From JBBQXK01 sp038251625 (lineage in GTDB: Bacteria; Pseudomonadota; Alphaproteobacteria; Rhodobacterales; Rhodobacteraceae), in assembly GCA_038251625.1 (NCBI GenBank), contig JBBSBE010000033.1, forward strand, positions 1 to 33,404: a stretch of 33,404 bases of DNA. The letters are read 5' to 3'. The translations under genes were made by a program, and so were the position numbers. The notes under the pieces were generated by a model. It saw only the letters and a list, made by a program, of their open reading frames with translations. It had not been told where the DNA came from and made no database searches. Below, one piece after another: positions 16,906 through 24,256 of the stretch (its first letter is position 1; the number at the start of each line of letters is the position of its first letter).

Positions 16906-17613
16906 TCAGGCGGCACTCATGCCAACGAATTCAGCAACCGTTTCAGGGTTCTGAAGGTCCTGCGGTGCCAGTTCTCCGGTGATCATGCCTTTCTGGATGA
17001 TCAGCACCCGCCCCGAGAGGGCTGCAATGAAATCAAGGTTCTGCTCGACCAGAACAAGGGACAGTCCGCGGCTTCGCAGCGTCTTCAACGTCTCCACGAT
17101 CTCTTCAAGGATCGACGGCTGAATGCCTTCCGTGGGTTCATCCAGCAGCATCAGTTTCGGGCGCGCGCACAGGCAACGGGCGAGTGCCAGCAGTTGCTGT
17201 TCACCACCAGACAGCGCGCCGCCACGACGGTCGAGCAACCGCTGAAGCCGGGGAAAGAGGCTCAGGATATCGTCCAGAAGCCCCGTGTCTTCCGCCGCAC
17301 TCCCCGCCATTCCCATCCGAAGGTTTTCATGAACGGTCAGGTCCGGAAAGATCTGCCGCCCCTGCGGCACAAGGCCCAGTCCGGCACGGGCCCGCTTGAA
17401 CGCGGGCATTTGCGTGATCTCCTGCCCATCGAACCGGATGGTTCCGCCGGTGGCCGACAGATGGCCCATCAGCGTGTTCATCAGCGTTGTCTTGCCCATG
17501 CCATTATGGCCAAGTATTCCAAGGAATTCGCCCTCGGCCACGCCGAACGTCACCCCGGCCAGAATGGGAATGCGCCCGTACCCGGACCGCAGCGCGTCGA
17601 CCTGCAGGATCAT
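16906..17613 (-). CDS. Branched-chain-amino-acid/urea-type ABC transporter ATPase (LivF/UrtE-like)
   Basis: 235-aa ATP-binding subunit of a HAAT-family importer. Walker A is GHNGMGKT, the Q-loop lies in VPQGRQIF, the ABC signature is LSGGEQQ, Walker B is LMLLDEPTEG and the switch His region reads LVEQNLDF (Gln-Asn as in the LivF group). The phrase DEPTEGIQPSI is common to LivF/UrtE ATPases. It is coupled to the preceding ATPase gene by an ATGA overlap at 17610-17613. With its partner it powers import through the two permeases encoded upstream in the operon. Amide or urea-like cargo is inferred from the operon, because the ATPase itself carries no substrate information. Confidence 0.92.
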   Translation of the reverse strand: MILQVDALRSGYGRIPILAGVTFGVAEGEFLGILGHNGMGKTTLMNTLMGHLSATGGTIRFDGQEITQMPAFKRARAGLGLVPQGRQIFPDLTVHENLRMGMAGSAAEDTGLLDDILSLFPRLQRLLDRRGGALSGGEQQLLALARCLCARPKLMLLDEPTEGIQPSILEEIVETLKTLRSRGLSLVLVEQNLDFIAALSGRVLIIQKGMITGELAPQDLQNPETVAEFVGMSAA

Positions 17614-18332
17614 GCCGCCAATCCTTTCCCAAGATACACATCCCGCACACGGGGATCACGCATGACGACCTGCACATCGTCCTCGATCAGAACCGCCCCC
17701 TGATGCAGGACCGTAACAGTCTTTGCGATCATCTTGATGAACTGCATGTCATGCTCCACCACGATCAGCGCACGCGTCTTGTTGATTTCGAGGATCAGCT
17801 CTGCGGTCCGTTCGACCTCATCGTGGGTCATGCCGGCGGCGGGCTCATCCAGCAGGATCAGGTCCGGCTCACCGGCCAGAACGGTCCCGATTTCAACCCA
17901 TTGCCGCTGCCCGTGCGCCAGTTGCCCCACCTCCTTGTGCGCAATCGACGTAAGGCGCAATTTCTGCAGGATGGATTCGGCCAGGTCGGCCGCAGGCTCC
18001 GGCGCATGCTTGTACCTCGCTGCAATCCATAGGTTCTCTTGAACCGTCATTGCGTTGAACACATTCGGAACCTGCGTCTTGATCCCCACCCCCCGGCGCG
18101 CAATCTGATGTGGAAGCGCCCCAGAGATATCCTGACCCCGCAGGCGCACATGCCCGTCCGAGGGGCGCAGTTGCCCGGTAAGCAGCTTGAAAAACGTGGA
18201 CTTGCCCGCACCGTTCGGCCCGATCAGGCAGCGCAACTCAGCCTCTTTCAGGGAGAAGTCCACCGCGTTCACCGCCGTGACGCCCCCGAAGCGGATCGTC
18301 AGACCGCTGGTTTCCAGCAGAAAATTTGTCAT
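17610..18332 (-). CDS. Branched-chain-amino-acid/urea-type ABC transporter ATPase (LivG/UrtD-like)
   Basis: 240-aa second ATPase of the same importer. Walker A is GPNGAGKST, the signature region is LAHGQRQWVEIG, Walker B is LILLDEPAAGMT and the switch His lies in VVEHDMQF. The signature LSHGQKQWLEIG-like form is typical of UrtD rather than LivG, and so is the short length. Start at 18332 (MTNFLLETSG) overlaps the permease stop by ATGA. The frame is open 200 bp further upstream, but that part shadows the permease. It is expected to form a heterodimer with the product of 16906-17613 on the cytoplasmic face of the permease pair. Confidence 0.92.
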   Translation of the reverse strand: MTNFLLETSGLTIRFGGVTAVNAVDFSLKEAELRCLIGPNGAGKSTFFKLLTGQLRPSDGHVRLRGQDISGALPHQIARRGVGIKTQVPNVFNAMTVQENLWIAARYKHAPEPAADLAESILQKLRLTSIAHKEVGQLAHGQRQWVEIGTVLAGEPDLILLDEPAAGMTHDEVERTAELILEINKTRALIVVEHDMQFIKMIAKTVTVLHQGAVLIEDDVQVVMRDPRVRDVYLGKGLAA

Positions 18333-19360
18333 GTCTTCACTTTCACGCCGGTCTTGGCCGTGCCTGATTTGAAGTGGTGCATCCGCGTAAGGGCCAGTTC
18401 CCGCAGTGTGGGTGCGATGCCCTTGGGCACCAGCAAGACGAAGACGACAAGGATTGCGCCCAGGATGAAATTGGCATCCAGCGCCTGCTGTGCCCCGATC
18501 TCTGTCACCATCCACTGCATCAGAAGGCATCCGATCACGGGCCCGATCAGTGTTCCGCGTCCACCTATCAGAACCCAGATGATGATCTGTGCGGACAGAC
18601 CAAGGGCAAAGATGGTCGGGCTGACGAAAGCCCCCCAGTTGACGTAGAGCGCCCCGGCAAAACCCGCGATGGCCCCGCCGATCATGAAGGTGACAAGTTT
18701 GTAAATCCGTGGATCATAGCCAAGAAGGGCCGCGCGCGTTTCATTTTCGCGAATGGCGATGATGATCCGCCCAAAGGAGCTGGCAATCAGAACGCGCAGC
18801 CCGAGATAAACCGCAATCAGGGCAAGACCGGTCACTGTCCAGGCTTCTTCGGGGCTGAGGACATACCCCGGATTGCCCGGCAAGTTGAACGTGGGCACCC
18901 CCGGCATGCCGTTGAAGCCACCCAGACGCGCGTCGCCGATCTTGTAGAAGTCACCTGCTGTCGAATTGACCAGATTGAACAGGATCAGCGAAACCGTAAG
19001 GGTGATCACACCCAGATAGACGTCGCTGATGCCGCCATAGATCATGAAGTATCCCAGCAGCGCCGCGAAAACCACAGGCACAAGAATGGCCAGCAGGATC
19101 GCGGGCGTGCTGTCCCCGAAGTTGATCGCCGACACCGCATAGGCATAGGCACCGAGCCCGAAGAAACAGGTCTGGCCAAAGCAGAGGATCCCGCCATACC
19201 CCCAGATGAAGCCAAGGCTGAGTGCCAGCACCGCCATCGCCGCGAAGACGGTCAGTTGCATGATCTGGAAGAGGTCGACATAGAACGGCGCCACGACAAC
19301 ACCGACCGCAACAATGGCCGATCCGATCACCGCCACGGTCATTCCACCCGAAGTCTGCAT
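18329..19360 (-). CDS. ABC transporter permease (LivM/UrtC-like)
   Basis: 343-aa integral membrane permease with about 8-10 hydrophobic segments. Motifs of the LivM/UrtC group are LSLGFIWGYGGILCFGQTCFFGLGAYAYA in the N-terminal half (this 'F/L-G-GQ-aFFGlGAYa' pattern is diagnostic), AIRENETRAALLGYDP in the coupling loop facing the ATPase, and VLIGGRGTLIGPVIG towards the end. The start at 19360 overlaps the upstream permease stop (TAATG). The open frame extending beyond it is a shadow of that gene. It pairs with the permease encoded at 19360-20226. Confidence 0.9.
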   Translation of the reverse strand: MQTSGGMTVAVIGSAIVAVGVVVAPFYVDLFQIMQLTVFAAMAVLALSLGFIWGYGGILCFGQTCFFGLGAYAYAVSAINFGDSTPAILLAILVPVVFAALLGYFMIYGGISDVYLGVITLTVSLILFNLVNSTAGDFYKIGDARLGGFNGMPGVPTFNLPGNPGYVLSPEEAWTVTGLALIAVYLGLRVLIASSFGRIIIAIRENETRAALLGYDPRIYKLVTFMIGGAIAGFAGALYVNWGAFVSPTIFALGLSAQIIIWVLIGGRGTLIGPVIGCLLMQWMVTEIGAQQALDANFILGAILVVFVLLVPKGIAPTLRELALTRMHHFKSGTAKTGVKVKT

Positions 19361-20226
19361 TACAGGCGCCCCTTGAAAAATCGTCCGGATATCCCGGTTG
19401 GAAGCATGCGGATCAGACCCACCGCGGCGATGAACAGGATCACCTCGCCAAAGACGGGCGTGGTAAGGAAGGCCGCGATCTGGTTGATGAACCCGAAGAG
19501 GCCCGAGGCGGTGATAAGCCCCCACAGGATGGACGTCCCGCCACCAACAACCGTGATGAAGGCCTTTGCGATGTAGGCCGCCCCCATGGTCGGCACGACC
19601 CCGGCCACCGGCGCAAGAAGCCCCCCGGCAAGGCCCGACATGGCCGCACCGGCGCCGAAGGTCGCCATGTAGACCCGCGTCGGATTGACCCCCAGGGTTG
19701 CCGCCATGTCCGGGTTCTGCATCACGGCCCGGGCAATCAGACCCACACGGGTGTAGCGCATCACCGCCCATACCGACGTCATCAACAGGATCGCCATCAA
19801 GGCCAGAAACGGCGTGTAGAGGCTTGACTGATAGGCACCGACCGTGAACCCACCCAGCGGCGACGCAACACCGACAATCGTGTTGCCGAAGATCATCGTG
19901 GTGCCGCCGACGATCATGAGGCTCAGGCCCCATGTCGCCAGCATCGTGTCAACCAGCCGCCCGTAAAGAAACCGGATCAGGCATCGCTCTACGATAACGC
20001 CGACCAGACCGACAAAGACCGGGGCAATAACCAGCATAGCCACCCAGATATTCACCCCGGCCGACACCGAAAGCACCGTGGCATAGGCCCCGAGCATGAG
20101 GAATTCCCCATGCGCGAGGTTGATGATCTTCATCATGCCGAAGATGACAGCAAGCCCGGCGCTGATGAGGACAAGAGAGGCGATGCCGCTCACAACGTCC
20201 AATCCCACGATGATCGCGATATCCAT
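19360..20226 (-). CDS. ABC transporter permease (LivH/UrtB-like)
   Basis: 288-aa integral membrane permease of the LivH/UrtB group, with multiple hydrophobic helices. The early motif GLAVIFGMMKIINLAHGEFLMLGAY is the family hallmark, RAVMQNPDMAATLGVN is the ATPase-contacting loop, and FITVVGGGTSILWGL is a conserved late segment. Start at 20226 (MDIAIIVG) gives the normal N-terminus; the longer open frame reaches into the binding-protein gene. The gap to the binding-protein stop (20238) is 11 nt. The length is short for cyanobacterial UrtB but normal for the amide/urea-type permeases of proteobacteria. Confidence 0.9.
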   Translation of the reverse strand: MDIAIIVGLDVVSGIASLVLISAGLAVIFGMMKIINLAHGEFLMLGAYATVLSVSAGVNIWVAMLVIAPVFVGLVGVIVERCLIRFLYGRLVDTMLATWGLSLMIVGGTTMIFGNTIVGVASPLGGFTVGAYQSSLYTPFLALMAILLMTSVWAVMRYTRVGLIARAVMQNPDMAATLGVNPTRVYMATFGAGAAMSGLAGGLLAPVAGVVPTMGAAYIAKAFITVVGGGTSILWGLITASGLFGFINQIAAFLTTPVFGEVILFIAAVGLIRMLPTGISGRFFKGRL

Positions 20227-20237
20227 GCGGTCCGGCC

Positions 20238-21476
20238 TCAGATATCGATTTCGTATTGCGTGGTGTCGTTCGGATTGGCCACGAGATCGCAGACGGCGGA
20301 CGTATCCAGCGGCGCCTGCTGCTCGAAGGTTTCCAGCACCTTCCACTTCCGGCTTTCCACCTCGGCGAGGAAGGTGTTCCGGGTCACATGGTGGGTCTTG
20401 GTATCAATCACGACCTTGCCGCTCGGCCCTTCGAAGGTCAGCCCCGTCTCAAGGGCCTCGATCACGGCCATCCGCTCGGTGGTGCCAGCCATCTTCACGG
20501 CCTGAGCCCAGAGGTGAACCCCCTCATAGCTCGCCGCGGCCAATTCACTGACATAGGGCGTCTGTGCCCCATGCTTGTCCTTGATGGCCTTCACGAAGGC
20601 CGTGCTTGCGGGTGTGGTCAGTTCTTCGAAGTAGCCGTAGCTGCCCAGAACACCCACGCTTTCGGAATCCTCCAGTGTGGCGGGTTCGTTCACAAGCCCG
20701 AAGGTGGTGGATGCGATCGGGATCTCTCCCTTCAGGCCAGCGGCGGCCCACTGGCGATAAAAGGCGGTGTGATTGCCACCGACCATTGCAGACAGAAGAA
20801 GGTCCGGTTTTGCAGCCTGAATCCGCGAAATCGACGGCCCGAAGTTGGTCACATCCAGCGGGAAGAAATCGATCGCAAGCGCCTCACCGCCGTTGTCCTG
20901 AACGTATTTCTTCATCCATTTCGCGGTGATCTGGCCATAATTGTAGTCGGCCGCGATGATGTAGGCCTTCTTGCCCCAGAGGTTCATCGCATAGGGCACC
21001 AGCTTTTCAACTGTCTGCGCAGGCGTCGTGCCGGTGTTGAAGGTATTGCGGTCACAGACACCCCCCTCATACAGAGTGTTGTAGAAATAGAGGGTTTTGA
21101 ACCGGTCAAAGATCGGGCGGATCGCCTCACGCGAAGCCGATGTGATGCCGCCGTGGATCACATCCACCTTGTCGCGGACAGCCAATTGCTGCGCATACTG
21201 CGAATAAAGCTGGATGTTGGATTGCGTGTCATAGTTGATCAACTCGACCTCGCGGCCCAAAAGCCCGCCCGCCGCGTTCAGTTCATCCACGGCCAACATG
21301 ATGGCATAGACCATCGGCTCTCCGGTCGCAGCCAGCGGGCCGGCGAGGTCATGCAGACTGCCCAGCTTGATCGGCCCGTCCTGCGCCCGTGCGACACTCC
21401 CGATCAGGGCGGGTGCGGCGAATGCGATGCCCCCGGCAGCGGTAGAGCGGATGAACTTGCGGCGCGTAAGTGTCAT
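20238..21476 (-). CDS. Tat-exported amide/urea-type ABC substrate-binding protein (FmdD/UrtA-like)
   Basis: 412-aa periplasmic solute-binding protein of type I fold, the substrate-recognition part of the importer. The N-terminus has a twin-arginine signal (TRRKFIRSTAAGG) and a likely cleavage after ARA near residue 31. The mature part starts with PIKLGSLHDLAGPLA; later segments LYFYNTLYEGGVC, DYNYGQITAKWMKKY and YVSELAAASYEGVHLWAQAV are characteristic of the UrtA/FmdD/AmiC branch, which binds urea or short amides. Start at 21476 is backed by AAAGGACAGGA just upstream and by the position of the signal peptide; the frame is open 24 codons further. It shares the fold and motif order with the signal-less AmiC-like protein at 24257-25306. 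Confidence 0.92.
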   Translation of the reverse strand: MTLTRRKFIRSTAAGGIAFAAPALIGSVARAQDGPIKLGSLHDLAGPLAATGEPMVYAIMLAVDELNAAGGLLGREVELINYDTQSNIQLYSQYAQQLAVRDKVDVIHGGITSASREAIRPIFDRFKTLYFYNTLYEGGVCDRNTFNTGTTPAQTVEKLVPYAMNLWGKKAYIIAADYNYGQITAKWMKKYVQDNGGEALAIDFFPLDVTNFGPSISRIQAAKPDLLLSAMVGGNHTAFYRQWAAAGLKGEIPIASTTFGLVNEPATLEDSESVGVLGSYGYFEELTTPASTAFVKAIKDKHGAQTPYVSELAAASYEGVHLWAQAVKMAGTTERMAVIEALETGLTFEGPSGKVVIDTKTHHVTRNTFLAEVESRKWKVLETFEQQAPLDTSAVCDLVANPNDTTQYEIDI

Positions 21477-21588
21477 TGGTCCTGTCCTTTGTTGGTCTGT
21501 GTCACCGGGGCAACCGGGACGCGTTGCATCATTGCTGGTCTTGTCCATGCCGGGTTCAGCCCTCCGGGCACGGTGTCGTTCCGGCGGC

Positions 21589-23109
21589 TCAATCCACCGT
21601 CATCTTTTCAAAGGAGAGCTTTTCGACCGACGCGGCAGCGCGGTAGAGGGTTGTCTCGTCAAACTTTCGCCCGATGAACATCGCGCCGATGGGGCGGCCG
21701 TCTTCGGTCTTGCCCGCAGGGACTGAAATGCTCGGATGCCCGGTCGCACAAGACGAAGCCGTATTCTGAAGCATGCTGAACGCGCTTTCGACGATCTTTT
21801 CGCGGCTCGCGTGCGGGCCCGGAAGCGGCGTTGCCGCCATCGGCGTCGTCGGCATCAAAAGAACGTCGAACCGCGACAGAAGGTCGTCATAGGCCGCCGT
21901 CAGGAGACGGTTCAGGTTCTGCGCCTTGCCATAGTAGCGCCCCTTGTGACGGGACGACATGTAATGCCCCATCAGGATCCCGAGCTTCAGCGTCTCGGAC
22001 ATGTCGTTGGCCTGCTCTTTCCAGTGCGATTGCTTGTCCAGCAGGCTTTCCAGAAAGACACCCTTCATGTTGGTGCCATAGGCATTCTGACGCATCATCA
22101 GTTCCGTGGCGCCTTCAAGGAAAATCGGCGTCCATATCGCCGGACCTGCCGCATGCAGCGGCATGGAAACGGCCTCGACGAACGCGCCCTCGGCTTTCAG
22201 CCGGTCCGCCACTTCATGGATACGCGCGTCGACCTCGGCCTCGCCGCCCGGATGGCCAAACCCTTCGGCAAGCACGCCCACCTTCAGGCCGCGCGTCGGC
22301 TGCGCCAATCCGTCGGAATAGCTCTGGCTCGGTGCACCCGTCTGACGCGGATCTAGCCCGTCTGGCCCGGCCATGACTTCCAGCATCAGGGCGTTGTCGG
22401 CCACCGTTCGGGTGATCGGTCCGGCGTGATCGACCGTCAGTTCGACGGGAAATATTCCGGTGTAGGGCACCAGCCCATGCGTCGGCTTCAACCCGACGAC
22501 ACCACAGAAGGACGCGGGAATGCGGATTGATCCGCCCTGATCGCCACCCGTCGCCATGTCCACGATACCCGCCGCGACCAGCACCGCCGAACCCGACGAG
22601 GATCCGCCCGCGTTGTGGCCGGGAACGATCGGGTTTTCCACCGGACCACTGGCCGAAGTATGGCTGCCGCCAGAGGCACAATAATATTCGCAAACGGCCT
22701 TGCCGAGGATATCCGCCCCTGCATCGAGAAGCCGCGTCACGATTGTCGCGTCCGTCTCCGGCACATAGCCGTTCAGGATCGTGGACCCGTTTTCCATCGT
22801 GACGCCCGCGACGTTCACATTGTCCTTGATGGCGACGGTCTTGCCAGAGAGCTTGCCACCCGGTGTTCCCTTTATCTCTGTCTGCACGACCCACGCATTG
22901 AAGGGATTGTTTTCGGGCGACGGTCGCACGCCTTGGTCACGGTGATGCCTCACCGATGGGAGCGGGCTTTCCATCCCGTCCACCAGGTCATAGGCGTCAA
23001 AAAGCCCGCCCATAAGGCCCAAGAAAGAGGCACCATCCTGCGCACTCAGCTGCAACCCAAGCTCCGCCGCGGCTTGCTGGACTTCGGCAATATCGGGCCG
23101 CCTGATCAT
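21589..23109 (-). CDS. Amidase-signature amidase (AmdA type), copy 2, first gene of the amide operon
   Basis: 506-aa paralogue of the amidase at 15259-16818. Complete catalytic triad Lys95 (VAIKDN), Ser170 (AGGSSSGS) and Ser194 (GGDQGGSIR), each one residue earlier than in copy 1; GKAVCEYYCASGGSHTS and PTHGLVPYTGI are shared. By eye, well over half of the residues in the core are identical between copies. Start at 23109 (MIRRPD) is preferred over the in-frame ATG at 23121, because GGAG lies 6 nt before it and it aligns with the start of copy 1. A stem-loop lies just upstream. The gene is followed by 112 bp and then the binding protein. Why two copies are kept is unclear; different side-chain ranges are likely. 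Confidence 0.92.
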   Translation of the reverse strand: MIRRPDIAEVQQAAAELGLQLSAQDGASFLGLMGGLFDAYDLVDGMESPLPSVRHHRDQGVRPSPENNPFNAWVVQTEIKGTPGGKLSGKTVAIKDNVNVAGVTMENGSTILNGYVPETDATIVTRLLDAGADILGKAVCEYYCASGGSHTSASGPVENPIVPGHNAGGSSSGSAVLVAAGIVDMATGGDQGGSIRIPASFCGVVGLKPTHGLVPYTGIFPVELTVDHAGPITRTVADNALMLEVMAGPDGLDPRQTGAPSQSYSDGLAQPTRGLKVGVLAEGFGHPGGEAEVDARIHEVADRLKAEGAFVEAVSMPLHAAGPAIWTPIFLEGATELMMRQNAYGTNMKGVFLESLLDKQSHWKEQANDMSETLKLGILMGHYMSSRHKGRYYGKAQNLNRLLTAAYDDLLSRFDVLLMPTTPMAATPLPGPHASREKIVESAFSMLQNTASSCATGHPSISVPAGKTEDGRPIGAMFIGRKFDETTLYRAAASVEKLSFEKMTVD

Positions 23110-23121
23110 GTCGCACTCCAT

Positions 23122-23648
23122 CAGTTATGAGCCCCGCCGAAACTTGCGTTTCCGGCGGGCCGACGCTCTATGTAATATCTAGCCACTGCGCGTACACCGC
23201 AGAACACCTTGATTTTTCACATTTAACTGAAACTCCCGCACTGTATCGTGCGTTACTGTTTCGTGCACGCCCTGCTGTCCGAGACACCAATCAAAGTCGA
23301 TTACTTGAATCGGAAACTATATTTTGCATAATCGCCGTCGGCGGCCAGCGCAACCATGATCCAAACGGAAATCAAAACTTTGTAACGGCTGACCAACTGA
23401 TTGCCTAAAATTTAATCGTACGCCCGAATGGCGCTCCGTCCTCGGAACGGCTCGCCTGCCTAAGGCGCCCATGACCGTTCCGATCCAACAAGATCAGGGA
23501 ACGTCAGGCTTCAGGCTCGGTAGGGTTGAGCGGGCACGCATTGATGCGAAGCGGCCCGGCATGGCCCGAAGACGTCGATCAAGCGTCTGCCTTATCCGTC
23601 TTTCCGCGGTTCAGGCCGGACAAGCGCCTGCGGCACACGACAGTGCGG
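23122..23648. other. Regulatory intergenic region upstream of the amide operon, AT-rich in part
   Basis: About 530 bp between the MarR stop and the amidase start (both minus strand), with no convincing gene. The part from about 23160 to 23420 is clearly richer in A and T than the rest of the window, and short frames through it look random. This is where the promoter of the ten-gene minus-strand operon is expected. A minus-strand TAGATATTACAT element (around 23170-23181) could be a -10 region, but I cannot identify a matching -35. The left 90 bp adjacent to the amidase hold a stem-loop described separately. Confidence 0.5.
23133..23159 (-). promoter_or_regulatory. Stem-loop in the leader of the amidase/transporter operon
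   Basis: CCCGCCGAAAC (23133-23143) pairs with GTTT-c-CGGCGGG (23148-23159) around a TTGC loop: 11 base pairs with a single bulged base. It lies 23 nt upstream of the chosen start codon at 23109, in the expected 5' leader. It carries no T-run, so a translation- or transcript-level control element is more likely than a terminator. Confidence 0.4.
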
Positions 23649-24071
23649 TTAAATCAGCGTTTCCAGAGCCTCGCGCAGAAGCTGCGCCTTCTCTGCGCCA
23701 ATCGCCTCGATGATCTGGTCATCCTGAGCATCGACATGCTCCACGATCTGGTCAGAGATATCCACACCAAGGTCGGTCAGCACCAGTTGAACGCGCCTGT
23801 GGTCCTCAACCGCCAATTGACGCTGAACCAAACCGTCCGCCACCATCCGGTCGACCAGCTTTGTCAGGGTGGGCGGGTTCATCAACACGATCTCGGCAAG
23901 TTCGCTCATCGTCTTTCCCCTCGACGAACGAAGCGAATGCAGAACGCGCCACGTCTCCACCTGAACATTCAGAGTCTTCAGCTTCTGGTTCAACGCGATA
24001 TGAAGTTTGCGATGCGCTGCAGCAAGTGCGTAAGAAATGTACGAATCGACGGGCTTCTGAAACTTTGTCAT
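23649..24071 (-). CDS. MarR-family transcriptional regulator
   Basis: 140-aa DNA-binding protein with a winged helix-turn-helix of the MarR type: helix-turn-helix in GKTMSELAEIVLMNPPTLTKLVDRM (about residues 52-76), wing in LVQRQLAVEDHRRVQLVLTDLG, flanked by the dimerisation helices. Length is usual for the family. It is on the same strand as, and upstream of, the amide operon, and diverges from the AmiC-like gene. A perfect 6-1-6 palindrome (24087-24099) is 16 nt before its start codon, a likely auto-operator. MarR proteins commonly bind small ligands directly, but here a dedicated binding protein is next door, so signal relay between the two is possible. Confidence 0.92.
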   Translation of the reverse strand: MTKFQKPVDSYISYALAAAHRKLHIALNQKLKTLNVQVETWRVLHSLRSSRGKTMSELAEIVLMNPPTLTKLVDRMVADGLVQRQLAVEDHRRVQLVLTDLGVDISDQIVEHVDAQDDQIIEAIGAEKAQLLREALETLI

Positions 24072-24086
24072 GCGGCGACCGGGCGT

Positions 24087-24099
24087 TTCTTGGCAAGAA
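24087..24099. promoter_or_regulatory. Palindromic operator candidate between marR-like and amiC-like genes
   Basis: TTCTTG-g-CAAGAA, perfectly symmetric, sits 16 nt upstream of the MarR start codon in the divergent intergenic region. Size and location suit an autoregulatory MarR operator that would also affect the divergent gene. I did not find a second exact copy in the window. Confidence 0.5.
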
Positions 24100-24256
24100 C
24101 GTTGACCTTCGAAGCGTCGACTACCACCATTTTTCGAGCGAAACCAGTGAAGATGTCTGCTCTATGGGCTTGACGAAGCATCATCTGTGGACCCAACAAA
24201 ACTCTGCCTTCTCTCACTCCGGACGAGGGTCCGACTACGTACGAATAAGGAAAGGT

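Noticed and set aside
14734..17703. 989-codon plus-strand open frame across the amide operon
   Set aside because: Runs antisense to four well-supported genes; composition Arg/His/Gly-rich without domains.
24164..24256. ATG at 24164 as start of the AmiC-like gene
   Set aside because: It would add a non-conserved tail, and the GTG at 24257 has a far better ribosome site and the family's usual start.
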